A stretch of 64,000 nt of DNA. Origin: Chamaelirium japonicum (lineage: Eukaryota > Streptophyta > Magnoliopsida > Liliales > Melanthiaceae). The notes below the pieces were generated by a model that saw only the letters and a program-made list of their open reading frames with translations, had not been told where the DNA came from and searched no databases. Positions 11,097 through 22,519 of the stretch are shown here, in pieces. The stretch is from NCBI GenBank assembly GCA_947650365.1, contig OX393549.1, forward strand, positions 24,727,347 through 24,791,346. Direction: 5' to 3'. Position numbers and translations under genes: made by a program. Within the stretch, counting starts at the first letter, position 1; each line of letters begins with the position of its first letter.

Positions 11097-14000
11097 TAAC
11101 AAGGGACGTCAGTTTTGTGCTGACTATACAAAACAAAACAAAAAAGCTGACTAGGACAAAAATGAACCGAATAGATATAACCATTCATTCATAAATCAAC
11201 GCATGATCTCTCCTTGGTTTCAAATCCCAACTTATTTAAACTTCACTAAACCCCTAAACTCCCGGCCCATTTAAAGTGCACTAAACCTGACTGTTCATCC
11301 CATGATCGTTGTTCCCATCAATGGCTATAAACCCGCCTGCTGAAATTTCGGCCTCCCCAAACCATCGGGTCGATCGCGAGGAATCCGTTCAAACAGAGAC
11401 AACTGTGATTGATCGATTATAGGGGGAGGGGGAGTTGGTCGTGTTGAAGGCGTCCACTTCATGCCAATCAGCACGGGCGAGAAAATGGGTGCCCCTATGA
11501 ATGTCGGTGTTATCGTTGAAAGTGTTTTGTTGCCAAAGGCGGCCTGCTGCAGTGCCGACATGTGTGTTGCTGCCGAAGGCGGTCCACTGCAGTGCCGACA
11601 GGCACGGGCATGCACTAATATATAACAAGGGATGTCGGATTTGTGCTGACTAGACAAAACGGAACAAAAAAGCTGACTAGGACAAGCAAACTGGAGAAAA
11701 TTGAACCGAATAGATCTAACCATTCGTTCAAAAATCAACGCACGATCTCTATTTCCCCGTCAACCAACTCCCTCCCCTTGGTTTCAAATCCCAATCCATT
11801 TAAACTGCACTAAACCCCTAAATTCCCGACCCATTTAAACGACATTAAACCTGACCCTTCATCCCGTGATCGTTGTTCGCATCAACGGCTATAAACCCGC
11901 CGACTGAAATTTCTGCCTCCCCAAACCATCGGGTCGATCTCGAGGAATCCGTTTGAACAAAGACAGTTGTGATTGATCGATTATAGGGGAAGGGGGAGTT
12001 GGCCGCGCCGAAGGTGTCCGCTTCGTGCCAATCGGCACGGGCGAGAAAATTTGTGCCCCTATGAATGCCGGTGTTGTCGTCGAAAATGCTTTTTTGCAGA
12101 AACCGTTCAGGTGTGTTGCCACCGAAAAAGGTCCGTTGCAGTGCCGACAAACATGGGCATGCACTAGTTTATTATACAATAAGCAAAACACATGTGTGAT
12201 ACACAAGAAGCGACAAGGCAAGGAAAAGATACGTATCAGTTTGGATGAGAGAGGAAAATAAGAGGTTGGAGTGGGACACGATGATTATAAGCAGTTTTCA
12301 AGGCAGCGATAATCCGTCATGCTTATGAGTTGAACCCTAATTTTATAAAATTTTTATTTTTTGGAAAACTAAAATTGAGTTTTTTTGTCTATCCTCTCAG
12401 CTTAGGATTGTAATGGATCGATATCGGGTTTATATAATCAATACAAGATTTGTAAACCTTCTTTGGTTTCAATGAGAAAGCATCAAGTGGATTTGAAGTG
12501 CTATAGGGCTAAAATTTGTAAAAGTCAAATCCGACCAACTCGTGTTCAACTGGATGTTGGGTTAGTTTAGGGTAGATATAGGAAGGGTTTGGGCTCGAGT
12601 TAGGTTAAGGAAATGCCCACCAGATTGATATATAAGGATGGGCTCAGGCTAAGGGTCTGTATTAACCAACCCAAACCGATCTCAACTAGGATATACATAT
12701 TTTATACTTTATTTTTTTATGAGATGGATTTTTTGATGTCCATAGTTTTAGGACTTGTATTATATAAAAAAAAGGTAGAGGGGTTATAGTATAAAACTAC
12801 TAACCCTCCCATAAAGAGTTAAGAAGCCTTTTTAATCTTTTTTGTTTCTTTGTCAATAACTAGTACATGCCTGTGCCTGTCGGCACTGCAGTGGGCCACC
12901 TTTGGCGACAACACATCTATCGGCACTGCAGCAGGCTGCCTTCGGCGACAACACACCTAAACACCTTCGGCAACAAAACACTTTCAAGGACAACACCGAC
13001 AATCATAGGGATAATCATTTCCTCGCCCGTGCCGATTGGCACAAAGCGGGCATCTTCGGCGCGACCAACTCCCCCTCCCTGTATAATCGATCAATCACAG
13101 CTGTCTCTGTTCGAACGGATTCCTCGAGATAGACCCGATGGTTTGGGGCGGTCGAAATTTCAGCAGGCGGGGCCGGGTTTATAACCATTGATGCGAACAA
13201 TGATCACGGGATGAACGGTCAGGTTTAGTGTAGTTTCAATGAGTTGGGATTTTAGAAGTTTAGTGCAGTTTAAATAGGTTGGGATTTGAAACCAAGGAGA
13301 GATTGTGCGTTGATTTTGGAATGAATGGTTAGATCTATTCAGTTCATTTTTGTCCAGTCAGCTTTTTTGTTCCGTTTTGGTCAAGATTTAGTGCAGTTTC
13401 AATGAGTCGAGATTTTAGGGGTTCAATGCAGTTTAAACGGGTTGGGATTTGAAACCAAGAAGAGATCGTGCGTTGATTTTTGAACGAATGGTTAGATCTA
13501 TTCAGTTCATTTTTGTCTAGTTAGCTCGTCCTAGTCAGCTTCCGTTTTGTCTAGCCAGCATAAAATCGACGTACCGTGCCTATCGGCACTGCAGCAGACC
13601 GCCTTCGGCTGCAACACACCTATCAGCACTGAAGCGGGCTGCCTTTGGCATCAAAACACTTTCGACGACAACACCGACATTCATAGGGACACCCATTTCC
13701 TCGCCTGTGCCGATTGGCACGAAGCGGGTGCCTTCGACGCGACCAACTCCCCCTCCCCATATAATCGATCAATCACAGTTATCTCTGTTCGAACGGATTC
13801 CTTGAGATTGACCCGATGGTTTGGGGCGGTCAAAATTTTAGCAGGTGGGTTTATAGCCATTGATGTAAACAACGACCACAGAATGAACGGCCACGTTTAG
13901 TGCAGTTTAAATGGGTCGGGATTTTAGGGATTTGCATGCTCGTGCCTGTCGGCACTCCTGTGGGCCGCCTTTGGCGGCAACACACCTGAACGCCTTAGGC

Positions 14001-14445
14001 AACAAAACACTTTCGACGACAACACCGGCATTCATAGGGACACCCATTTCCTCGTCCGTGTCGATTGACACGAAACGGACGCCTTTGGTGCGACCAACTC
14101 CCCCTCCCCCTATAATCGATCAATCATAGCTCTCTGTTCGAATGGGTTCCTCGAGATCGACATGATGGTTTGGGGCGGCCAAAATTTTAGCAGTTAGGTT
14201 TATAGCCGTTGATGCAAACAACGATCACGGGATGAACGGTCAGGTTTAGTGCAGTTTAAATGGGTCGGGATTTTAGAGGTTTTGTGCAATTTAAATGGGT
14301 TGAGATTTGAAACCAAGGAGAGATCGTGCGTTGATTTTTGAACGAATGGTTAGATCTATTCGGTTCATTTTTGTCCAGTCAGCTTGTCCTAATCAGCTTT
14401 TTTGTTCCGTTTTGTCTAGCCAGCACAAAACCGCCGTGCCATGTT
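11097..14445. mobile_element. Large foldback element with tandemly repeated arms
   Basis: The left arm (about 11097-12168) holds two head-to-tail copies of a roughly 530-bp unit. The right arm (about 12863-14445) holds three in the opposite orientation, the middle ones shorter, and about 690 bp of unrelated sequence lies between. The outer ends pair: GTTTTGTGCTGACTA at the left and the complement of TAGCCAGCACAAAAC at the right. Each unit carries a G/C-rich block that gives similar translated words in several copies (for example PIIDQSQLSLFERIPRDRPD). That follows from repeat homology and does not itself show a gene. No transposase is seen. It may be a foldback or Mutator-like non-autonomous element. 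Confidence 0.75.
12170..12860. other. Spacer between foldback arms
   Basis: AT-rich, no gene. 12520-12690 has GGGTT/GGGCT-rich decayed repeat sequence. Confidence 0.5.
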
Positions 14446-15480
14446 ATATATATTATATTCTAATATTTCTATATGTTAGCATAGACTAACTTGTTACATT
14501 ATAATTATTTTCTTGGTGGATTTTTTTTTTTTCTAGAAACAAACAAGACATACAATTAACATAGTTTATAATTAGAAAAATTAAAGTAATGTATTAAAAT
14601 ATAGTAGGCTTGTATTATGAAGAAAATGTTGACCCGACAGCCCCGACAAACTCACTTGGGTTGGGTTGAGTTATTGGGCTAGGTCAAGATTAGGGCTGAG
14701 GTACATCAAGTTTGAATCGGGCAACAGTGCTCTGCATGCGATCAAAACATGGCAGCCTTCTCCTTCCTCACGATCATCATGCCTCTTTACCAACCACTTC
14801 ACGGCCCCAAGTGGGCTCCAACGCCCGCATCAGGCAGCCGCGGATCATCGCATTATCAAAAGAGCAACACAATAAACTACAATGGAAGGGTGGGGGAGAG
14901 GAATCGATGCTTCCGAAGCGAGGGGCGAATCGAATTAGTAGTAAGCATTAGGATAAGAAGGGATGAAGACAATAATAAGTTTGTTTTTGTTAATTAACAA
15001 TAGTGCGCCGAGCGGCGGGTGGCCCCGGATGCTAAATGAGAGGGTGCTCTTAATGGTTGAGATGCATTTGGAGAGGAGAGGGTGAAGGGAACTCTTTGTC
15101 TGATTCCTAAACTTGTGCTTCATGACAAGGAGAGAGACAAAGAAGTGAAGAGCAACCAATTGGAGTTTCTTGGTTGGAGTTTTCTTCATTGGAGTTCTTT
15201 AAGGATTTATGGGTTTTTTTTTTTCTTTTTCTTTTTTACTTTTGTCCTTATTTTAGGGGAATTCAATATGTATTCCATGATTCATTAGTGGGGGAATCTA
15301 TTCCTCCCATTTTAAACTGTCTCGGGACTCAATGGATGAAGGTGATAGCCCAACTAATCGGGACAATCCTTTGTATCCTTTTGATAATCGAACCTCTCCT
15401 TGGTGGGTAGAGGACATTTGTTGTACACTTTGTCTTCAGATTGGTACGGATAAATAGTAATTTTTTTCCTCGGTGTTTTG
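14446..15480. other. Unannotated stretch
   Basis: No gene supported. A C/T tract at 15205-15240 is the only simple-sequence feature. Confidence 0.4.
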
Positions 15481-16009
15481 GTTATTAACTTGGATTTAAA
15501 GATTTTATCGCTTGTGCCAAAAATGTCACATGCTCGTGATCCACGTGGCAGCACGATATAGTCGGGGGTGTTCAACATGTGACATATCGGAGATAAATGC
15601 AAAACGGTGCGAGAGGGCCGAAATAAAGAAAATGGTCATGGCTCGTATGACCTTGATGACGGTCTCGCAGGACGTGCCATTGGACAGCCTGGTGAAGCCG
15701 GCATGAGGTCGGCGAATAAGGAGTGCGAGGTGCCCAAAGCATGAGGTAGCCCGTTAAAAGGTACAATCCTAAGGAGATCACGTGGTCCAGCCTGTGGGTG
15801 ACCTGATAACGTTAGGTCGTATATATGTAGACAAAGACGCCATCTAGGAGGTCGGCTGTCAATGCATCACCATAAGACGATCACGCAGGACCAACCTGTG
15901 GGCGACCTAGTGACGTTAGGTGGGATGTCGGCAATAGCATCGGCATGGAGATTGGCCACCAAGGTGCCAAGGAGCATCACCCAAAGACAATCACATGGGT
16001 ACAGGCAGG
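15481..16009. repeat. Degenerate repeat field
   Basis: A module of the form ATCACG(T/C)GG...CC(A/T)(A/G)CCTGTGGG(T/C)GACCT...ACGTTAGGT appears at about 15777-15815 and 15878-15922, and partly at 15981-16000. Probably an old repeat array or retroelement gag/UTR; no domain recognised. Confidence 0.4.
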
Positions 16010-16390
16010 ATTGGGCTGCAAACTAGCCGAGCCGAGCTTTGGTCTGTTTGAGCTTGGTTTGGTTAAAAGGTTGGTTGTTCAAGCCTGGGCTTGGCTTAAT
16101 TAGTAATCTAGCCGAACCGAGCTTTAGTCTGTTTGAGCCTGGCTCGTTTAGTAAACGAGCCTGCTCGAACAAGCTCTTACCGAGCTTGTTCGTGAACTCT
16201 ATCTAAAGCTAAGCCTTGGACTATGTATATTTGGTCTATTCATGTCTTTTATAAAACTTATTCACAAGCCTATTCATGAGCTTGCTCACAATCCCTAAAC
16301 GAACCTGCTCACAAGCCCAACAGAGCCGAGCTTTATTATGTTTGAGCTTGGCTAGTTTATTTAACGAGCCTAAACTCTAGGCCTGAGTTT
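16010..16390. repeat. AGCCGAGC-rich repeat
   Basis: Dense in AGCCGAGC, GAGCTTG and GTTTAGTAAACGAGCC words in both orientations, typical of the subterminal parts of plant hAT-type MITEs. Ends and target duplication not identified. Confidence 0.4.
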
Positions 16391-18100
16391 GACTCAATTA
16401 GTTTGGGTCATAAAGATTGATGACAACCTCGTAGGTCTTAGCCATTGGGCGACCCATGACATACCAGGAATCAACAAATTCAAAGCGAGCTCGGGGGGCG
16501 AACTTGTCAGAGAGCCGGCCATTGGGCAATTTGATGACACTCATCATGCTCATTTTATCCTAAATGTCCTTGCGACCAGGAGTGGCCTCCGAAGTCCATT
16601 GTCATCTAGCGCAAATTAGGTATCAGGCAGCGAGGCAGGTGATAGGCGACATGCCTGCCGAGCTAACAAGGTCAGATACCTGCAAATAGTGGGAGCTAGC
16701 CATGTGGAAAGGAGACGACGACGTGCTTCACTAACCCGACCAAGCTGTGCGCGACATCAGCACTGACCCGCACCAACCACATATTGACGACACATCGAGA
16801 TTCTTTGCGCTGACCTAACATCTTAGGCAGCATGACTACATTTCGCCCGACAGCCACAAACCTGGCCAAGAGGTGATCGTCTGCACCAATCGGTCACTGC
16901 CCCCTAGCTACCACAATTGCCAGATATGTGTTGGTCCCTCCTATGTCGAAGCTCCTATAGAAAACCCACCAAAGGGCTCGATTCAAAGGGTTCATAACAT
17001 GAGAGTCCACTTGCTCTCACCTAGCTTTGCTTTATGCCTTCTTCATCTATTGTTCCTCGTATGACTTAGGCATCGAAGGGTTGGTGCTCTTTATGGAGGT
17101 GGCCATACGTCTTTGATCTATTTCAATCTCTCTTGCAGTCTTGTCGGATCAGCAGCTCGATCACCGCTATTCGAGAAGAGCCAGAGCTGCCGTCAGCAAC
17201 CCAACTTCCTTGGATGGGTGATGTCATCGACCAGCGGGAATGGAGGGAGTTGGAGGAATTTTACCCTAAAAAGTATCACAAGTGTTACTTACTAGATACA
17301 AACCCCTTGAGACGCATGAACAACTACAATGTCATGTTGAGTTGCCAACTTATGTCAGGGTGCAGTGTGAAACCCTAGGCGAGGCCAGGGATGCCGCTGC
17401 CAGCCACCAAAACCACCATCGCTGCCATCGCCACCGCTATCATCGTCGTCCACCCTCGCAACAAGCCTCGGTTGATGCGATCAACGCCATCGTTGTTGTG
17501 ACCCGGACACCACACCATTTTGACCATAGGTGAGTCGCCACCGCATTAAGAAAGGGAAAAACAGGGAGATCGAGATCAAGAAAGAAAGAGGAGGTGCCAC
17601 TTGGCATAGTTTAGAACCCACCTTCCATTTTTTTTTTTTTTTATTGTAGTAGATATTTGATTTGAGCATGCCATTGGATATGCCTACAAGCATCAACCTC
17701 CAAAAATTCCCTAAAAATTAATAATAATAAATAGTGTTTTGAACTTCTGGCCGCTATAATATTTTATTAATGTTATATGTTTGTGTACCGCCATAAAGAA
17801 TTGTATAATACCTCGTGTGTCCGTAGACCTGGCATATTACAAGGTGGCACATGTGCATTGGTGAAGAGGAGTGGGGCCCACAAGATAAAATATATATTTA
17901 TCACAAAAACACAGGTAGTTTGTACGGTTTATTCTTCCAAATAGTTATGTTTCACTTGAGCAACCCATGGCTTACATTATTGGCAGACAGCCCTCAATCT
18001 TCAATTTAGTACAAAGGGTATGGTTTTGTTTTGAAAAGTGCTTTAGTCTCGGGTTCCACCCAGAACTTGTCCGATTCCGTACCCGAACAATAGTTTTGGT
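16391..18100. other. Unannotated stretch with weak coding-like patches
   Basis: 17133-17375 is open and modest in composition (…QREWRELEEFYPKKYHKCYL…) after a CTTGCAG acceptor-like site. I recognise no family in it; it may be a decayed element. 17400-17470 is rich in CCACCATCG-type repeats. No other signal. Confidence 0.3.
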
Positions 18101-18103
18101 CAA

Positions 18104-18160
18104 CGGATAGCTCAGTTGGTAAGACATGCAATTCGTGAGGGTTTGAATAAGGCATACGAT
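18104..18160 (+). other. tRNA-like / SINE-head sequence
   Basis: TAGCTCAGTTGG at 18108-18119 is a perfect Pol III A box. A weak B-box match (GGTTTGAATAA, 18140-18150) follows at tRNA-like spacing. No cloverleaf with paired acceptor stem was found, so a tRNA-derived SINE head or dead tRNA is likelier than a working tRNA gene. Confidence 0.4.
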
Positions 18161-18266
18161 ATATTTCCTCTGCTGTGTATGTCTGACCTTCATATCCCAA
18201 AACTTCATCTAGGGCACAACCTGGCCATATCTTGGTCTGACTAGAGCTTAGCTGAGCGGAACCCTA

Positions 18267-18500
18267 CTCTAATACCACTTATAGATACTCTCATGTTCGA
18301 AAACCGAGGTCGTAAAGGGAAGTCCACAAAATGTATACGAAGACATCACCGCCCAGCTCCTAGCCATTGTGGGACTAAACCCAATAGTGGTGGGCCTCCC
18401 TCTCGCCTTAGTGGCGAGACGTCCAGCATGTGGGGTTGTTAAAAATAGGTGCATTTCGCTCGTTCTTGAGGCGAGTTTTGATCCCGAGTCTATCATGTGC
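18267..18500 (-). mobile_element. TRIM/LTR remnant (reverse strand)
   Basis: On the reverse strand, 18267-18277 reads TGGTATTAGAG, a primer-binding-site-like word, with the presumed LTR end at 18278. The sequence upstream (reverse sense) carries CCCACAATGGCTAGGAG, of the kind common in plant TRIM LTRs. No coding parts. Fossil. Confidence 0.4.
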
Positions 18501-18794
18501 CAAACATTACATATGATCTACTGACCACTTGGTCATTTCCCAAAAAAAATAAAAGACTTCAGCTTTTAGTTTTAATTTAGAGGGTCTTAGCGATTGGTCC
18601 CTGAAAATAAAGATTGTTTGTCATCGATCGTTGAAAAACTACCACATATACAGCAAGTCACTGGACACTGACGTTTTTTTTGTCAGTTGTCTTCGCTGAT
18701 TTTGTTTCCCATCTAATAACAGTAAAAGAAGAGTGCCGCCCCCTTCAGCCGAAGTTCATCAAATTTATATTCCATGCCATCTAAATGCATCTTG

Positions 18795-19085
18795 ATCATC
18801 AGGTTGAATGTAATAAGGGTATGGGTGATATGCACATGTTGTGGTTGTTGTAAAGTAAAGATTGGATGCATCTCAATCAATCTCTATTGAGTGTGGATGC
18901 ATCTCGAACATTAGATTGAATGTAAAAAAATGAACGTGTGCGATGCACCTGTCATGGCTATGTGTAAACTACATATCGACATCTCGATAGTTCCCTATTG
19001 TGTACGGAGAAAATAAGTTATCGAATTGAATGTAAAAAGGGTATGGGTGAAATGCACCTTTCGTGGTTGTGTGTACCGTTCAAAT
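18795..19085. repeat. Three-copy degenerate tandem repeat
   Basis: Three diverged copies of a unit of about 115 bp, each with TTGAATGTAA(A/T)AA, GGGTGA(T/A)ATGCACCT-like words and TGTGGTTGT. Noncoding. Confidence 0.6.
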
Positions 19086-19540
19086 TGGTCGATTTAGATC
19101 CCCACGGGATCAAAAATCTTTTGGGTTAACTTAGTCATTTAATGTTTGATTTTATTAATGATTAATCCATCTTAAATACCTAGAGTTCCATCTTGCTTGC
19201 ATTGATTTTCATCTATAGAAAATACTAGGAGCCTTCACCTATTGCCATTATCCATTAATACAAAAAAAAAATCTCTACAATAATCGACAACGAAATCAAG
19301 TGAGATTGAAACGAAAAAACCATAAAAACCAAGATGAAGCTCTAGGTTTCCTCTTGAAGAATACTCTCAATTTGGGGATTTCTTCTATCTCCACTTTGGT
19401 GGCTATCAAAGATCTGACCTAAAGAGGCAAAATAACCTATTTATAAAAAGTACCAACCTCTCAATGATAGTTATTACATCAGGCCATCAATAGTTGAGAC
19501 AAATCTAAAAAGGTGCATAAATTGGGTTGTAGTCTTTGGT
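19086..19540. other. Unannotated stretch
   Basis: AT-rich; no gene or repeat structure recognised. Confidence 0.4.
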
Positions 19541-19815
19541 CAATAGTCGTCTGGACCATGATTCAGACGGCTCGTCCAAACCATGGTATAGACACCAGAC
19601 TTATAAAGTCTACAACGCAGTACTCTTAACCGTCTGAACCATGGTTTAGACGGATGTAGGTTTCCAGCCAAAGTGGCCAAGCAAAATAAGAAACATCCGA
19701 ACTGTCACCGAGGCGTCCGAAAGGTTGTTCGGACGTCCACGAAGGCATCCAAACAGCTATTCGAAAGGCCTCAGAACCCAGTCCAAACCATGGTTCGGAC
19801 ATCAACCCTGTGACA
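19541..19815. repeat. Array of palindromic CCATGG motifs
   Basis: The motif GTCTGAACCATGGTTTAGAC (19630-19649) is near-palindromic. Diverged versions lie at about 19549-19570, 19575-19592 and 19783-19800, and half-sites (GTCCGAA, TTCGGAC) lie between. No gene. Confidence 0.55.
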
Positions 19816-20433
19816 GTTCCAACACTTAGAATTATGTGTGAAATGCTAGGCAATGCTGGTCTACCCACACCGAGTGACCCTGTAAAATTGAGATGCACAA
19901 ATCACGATAAAATATAATCGATAAATTCAACGGATGTTCAAACGATGAACTCATACAAGTGCAAAACCTAAATCTTGATTAAGTTTATGGTGTGTTGCCC
20001 CCTAACCCAACCAAATGGTGCTACACCCTGGACCCCCGCGAGCTCACTGGGGAACTTGACCCTCGTGTGTGAAACACACGATGGTTGTACCCAGGACACA
20101 CAGTACACCTCGACTAGCCCAAATGCATGTATGGAGCAAATGCATCAAGGGTTATCTCCAATCACCACGTCATTTATCTTTACCCTTAAAGAATGTTCTG
20201 ATATGCATGATGAAACTTGAATATAAATTCTTCCATTTGTATCTTTTTATAGGGCTCATGACACATTTACACCTCAATACTTATAATACTTTATCCAAGT
20301 TGTCCAATCTGTCAAGTTGTGCACTCCAAAACACACTAACAACTCTAAATGCACTAACACAAATTGATCAAATTATGTATTAGTCCCTAGCAATCTTATA
20401 TTTGCGTATCGACCTCCAACACATACAACGCTG

Positions 20434-20750
20434 TGCATATTCACCCCTTCGTTTAGTTACTATCTCAAAAGGGTGAATATGTTCGAAATATTCTCCTGTT
20501 GACTGTTAAGTGTAAACGAGGAGGGCTATTGGACCTCCCAGACCAACGTAGAGGGTTGGATAAGCATTGAGGGGAGACATAGTGGATTTCAGTTTATGGT
20601 ACTCACGGTGAAAATAACTAAATTAGCAGATGCAGGTGGTAAGCCACCCCTTGACCATTGGTATAATGGTTATTTTGACCTGAGGTTAAAAGCTCATCGT
20701 GTTTAAGTCACTTTCTGTTCGTGGATAGTAACAGAGGGGTGAATATGACA
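20434..20750. mobile_element. Small TIR element (MITE)
   Basis: The left end, CATATTCACCCCTTCGTTTA, is inverted at the right as GTTACTATCC/GATAGTAAC...GAGGGGTGAATATG. TIRs are about 30 bp. A second internal copy of GGGTGAATATG at 20469-20480 makes a hairpin with the left end. A tRNA-like word pair (TTGGTATAATGG and GTGTTTAAGTC) lies inside at about 20660-20712. No transposase. Confidence 0.6.
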
Positions 20751-20860
20751 ACTTTATATGTTTTGGAGAGTCGATGTAAAAAAAATAAGATTTTCAGGGA
20801 TTAATACATGATTAGAATAGTTTGTAGGGATCAATTTATAAAAAAAACATCATAAAAATT

Positions 20861-20911
20861 ACGAGTCCCATGGTTAACCATTAGCTACGAGTCCCATGGT
20901 TAACCATTAGC
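20861..20911. repeat. 25-bp tandem duplication
   Basis: ACGAGTCCCATGGTTAACCA plus TTAGC occurs twice, at 20861-20885 and 20887-20911. Confidence 0.95.
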
Positions 20912-20925
20912 AATGTGCTAACCTC

Positions 20926-20931
20926 TCTCTC

Positions 20932-20986
<55 letters not shown>
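20926..20986. repeat. (CT)n microsatellite
   Basis: CT tract with a few CGCT interruptions at its left. Confidence 0.95.
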
Positions 20987-20987
<1 letters not shown>

Positions 20988-21099
20988 AATACCCATCCAC
21001 CCACCCACTACCCAAGATTGAATCTTTCGTGGGCCCCGTCCGTTTTTGAAACAGGTTTATCTCTCACCTTTGTGGTAGGTACTTATCCCGCCCAAAATA

Positions 21100-21315
21100 A
21101 CTTAACCACCCCTGAAGATCTTTTATTCCAAAATCGATCCCTATAGTTTGACATGTGCTACACCCATTTTGTCAATTACTAAATTTTCCTCTTTTGATAA
21201 TTTTTACCTAAACAAAGCTAAACTGATAGGGCCAAATTGTAGCTTATTAATTATAGGCGGGGTTAAGTGATTGATGGCTAAACTTCGGGGGGGGGTAAAG
21301 TGTACTTTCCCCTAA
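21100..21315. repeat. Possible MITE end near the promoter
   Basis: TAAAGTGTACTTTCCCCTA (21296-21314) and the preceding GGTTAAGTGATTGATGGCTAAACTT resemble the termini of the MITE at 23013-23241. Only one end is clear. Confidence 0.35.
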
Positions 21316-21399
21316 TAATTGCTCGAGCACACTAAACAGCTCACACAAGCAACTCACAGATTAAACAATTTAGCAAATAGTCCACTGATGAATCTCTGC

Positions 21400-21407
21400 T
21401 ATAAATA
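21400..21407 (+). promoter_or_regulatory. TATA box of the DUF4408/DUF761 gene
   Basis: TATAAATA, about 190 bp upstream of the first main ATG and about 45 bp before a pyrimidine-rich CT tract (21448-21500) of the kind often seen in plant 5' leaders. The transcription start would be expected near 21430-21440; this is inferred, not seen. Confidence 0.65.
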
Positions 21408-21447
21408 TACCCCAAAGGCTCCCCGGGTCCCCGCCATTTGAACCATC

Positions 21448-21500
21448 TCTCTCTCTCTTCTCTTCTCTCTCTCTCTTCTCTCTCTCTCTCTCTCTCTCTC
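21448..21500 (+). repeat. CT-rich leader tract
   Basis: Interrupted CT microsatellite between the TATA box and the start codon; presumed 5' UTR. Confidence 0.85.
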
Positions 21501-21503
21501 ACC

Positions 21504-21521
21504 ATGGCGACGCTTATCTGA
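21504..21521 (+). CDS. Upstream mini-ORF (5 codons)
   Basis: ATG GCG ACG CTT ATC TGA, translating to MATLI. Its context, ACCATGG, is close to the plant optimum, better than that of either main start codon (both have C at -3). It ends 66 nt before the first main ATG. If the leader starts near 21435 it would lie in the mRNA and could lower translation of the main frame. Reality depends on the true transcription start. Confidence 0.45.
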   Translation: MATLI

Positions 21522-21587
21522 TCTCTCTCCTTATCTTATCTGATCTCTCCCCTTATATTAGAACGGTTGGGATCTTTCTACTTTCCT

Positions 21588-22505
21588 ATGAATCTGATGG
21601 CCGACCTGCTCAAAAAAGCGCCTGGATTCGAGACGGCGACCCGGTTCGCCAGGATCGCCGTCGCTCTCTCCGGTGTCGCCGCCGCCATCTTCATGGCGGT
21701 GAAGCTCGCGGCCCCCTTCTGCCTCGACCTCCTCTCCTCCTCCCTCCCGGCCGTCTGGATAGCCGTCCAGCTCATCATCGTCGTCGTGTGGAAGCTCTCC
21801 GTTGTCGGGGACCGACGGCCGCGAGAGGAGAAACCACCAGAAACCCCGCCTGGGCCGCCTCCCCATGTCAAAGAAAGAGATCCCCAGATTCCGCCTGCTG
21901 CTCCTCTAGACCGGAATCCCCCGTCGGAGTACTGGCGCGAAATCCAGCATCCGCTGGGTGACTCCGGCGGCATCCCGCCGGAAACTGGCTCAAAGTCGCC
22001 GGCTTCTGCTCCGAAATCCTGCGAGCCCCTGCAGCCAGAAGCGCCCTTTGAGGCGCCACAACGGGCTCCATCCCGCCTCGAAATCAAGAAGAGCGTGAAA
22101 CCGCCGGAGAGGGTAAGGCCATCGGAGAGGGTGGAGGAGGAGGAGGAGGAGGCGGACGACTCGATAGATGCCACGTGGAGGGCGATCATGAACGGGGGTG
22201 CGACGCCGGTGAGGCCGCTCCTGAGGAAGAGCGACACGTGGGAGGGGTCCCCCCGTGTGGAAGCTCTGGCGCCGGCGCCCGCGGCCGGCCGGCCGGAGCT
22301 GAGGAAGTCGAAGACGTTCAGGGAGTCGGCGCCGGCGGCGGGGGTGGGCTTGAGGGGGAGGGAGGCGGCGGTGGTGGTGGGCCGGGGGGACGAGCTGTCG
22401 GGGCGGGCGGAGGCGTTCATAAAGATGCAGTACGACGACCTGCGGATGCAGCGGCAGGAGTCGGAGCACCGCCGGTTCATGGAGAGGGTTAATCACGCCT
22501 ACTAG
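21588..22505 (+). CDS. DUF4408/DUF761 domain protein
   Basis: Single-exon gene of 305 residues, complete from ATG to TAG. Residues about 23-42 and 53-73 are hydrophobic and match the paired membrane-like segments of the N-terminal DUF4408 region. Residues about 75-180 are Pro/Glu/Arg-rich and look disordered. Two related motifs, LRKSDTWEG and LRKSKTFRES, resemble phosphorylatable repeats of this family. The last 39 residues (AEAFIKMQYDDLRMQRQES and following) form the conserved C-terminal DUF761 helix. The family (cotton-fibre-expressed type) has no settled biochemical role; membrane association is inferred. An in-frame second ATG at 21597 has a G at +4 and could be the start. Strong GC codon bias contrasts with the AT-rich flanks. 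TATA box, CT leader and a mini-ORF lie upstream. Confidence 0.9.
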   Translation: MNLMADLLKKAPGFETATRFARIAVALSGVAAAIFMAVKLAAPFCLDLLSSSLPAVWIAVQLIIVVVWKLSVVGDRRPREEKPPETPPGPPPHVKERDPQIPPAAPLDRNPPSEYWREIQHPLGDSGGIPPETGSKSPASAPKSCEPLQPEAPFEAPQRAPSRLEIKKSVKPPERVRPSERVEEEEEEADDSIDATWRAIMNGGATPVRPLLRKSDTWEGSPRVEALAPAPAAGRPELRKSKTFRESAPAAGVGLRGREAAVVVGRGDELSGRAEAFIKMQYDDLRMQRQESEHRRFMERVNHAY

Positions 22506-22519
22506 TGATCGACCACTGA

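Noticed and set aside
11325-14129. Frames of 60-137 codons with shared peptide words
   Set aside because: They fall on inverted and tandem copies of one repeat in both orientations; similarity comes from repeat homology, with no start, splice or domain evidence.
20653-20712. tRNA-like box pair (TTGGTATAATGG, GTGTTTAAGTC)
   Set aside because: No acceptor stem pairing; box spacing longer than in a tRNA without intron; inside a MITE.
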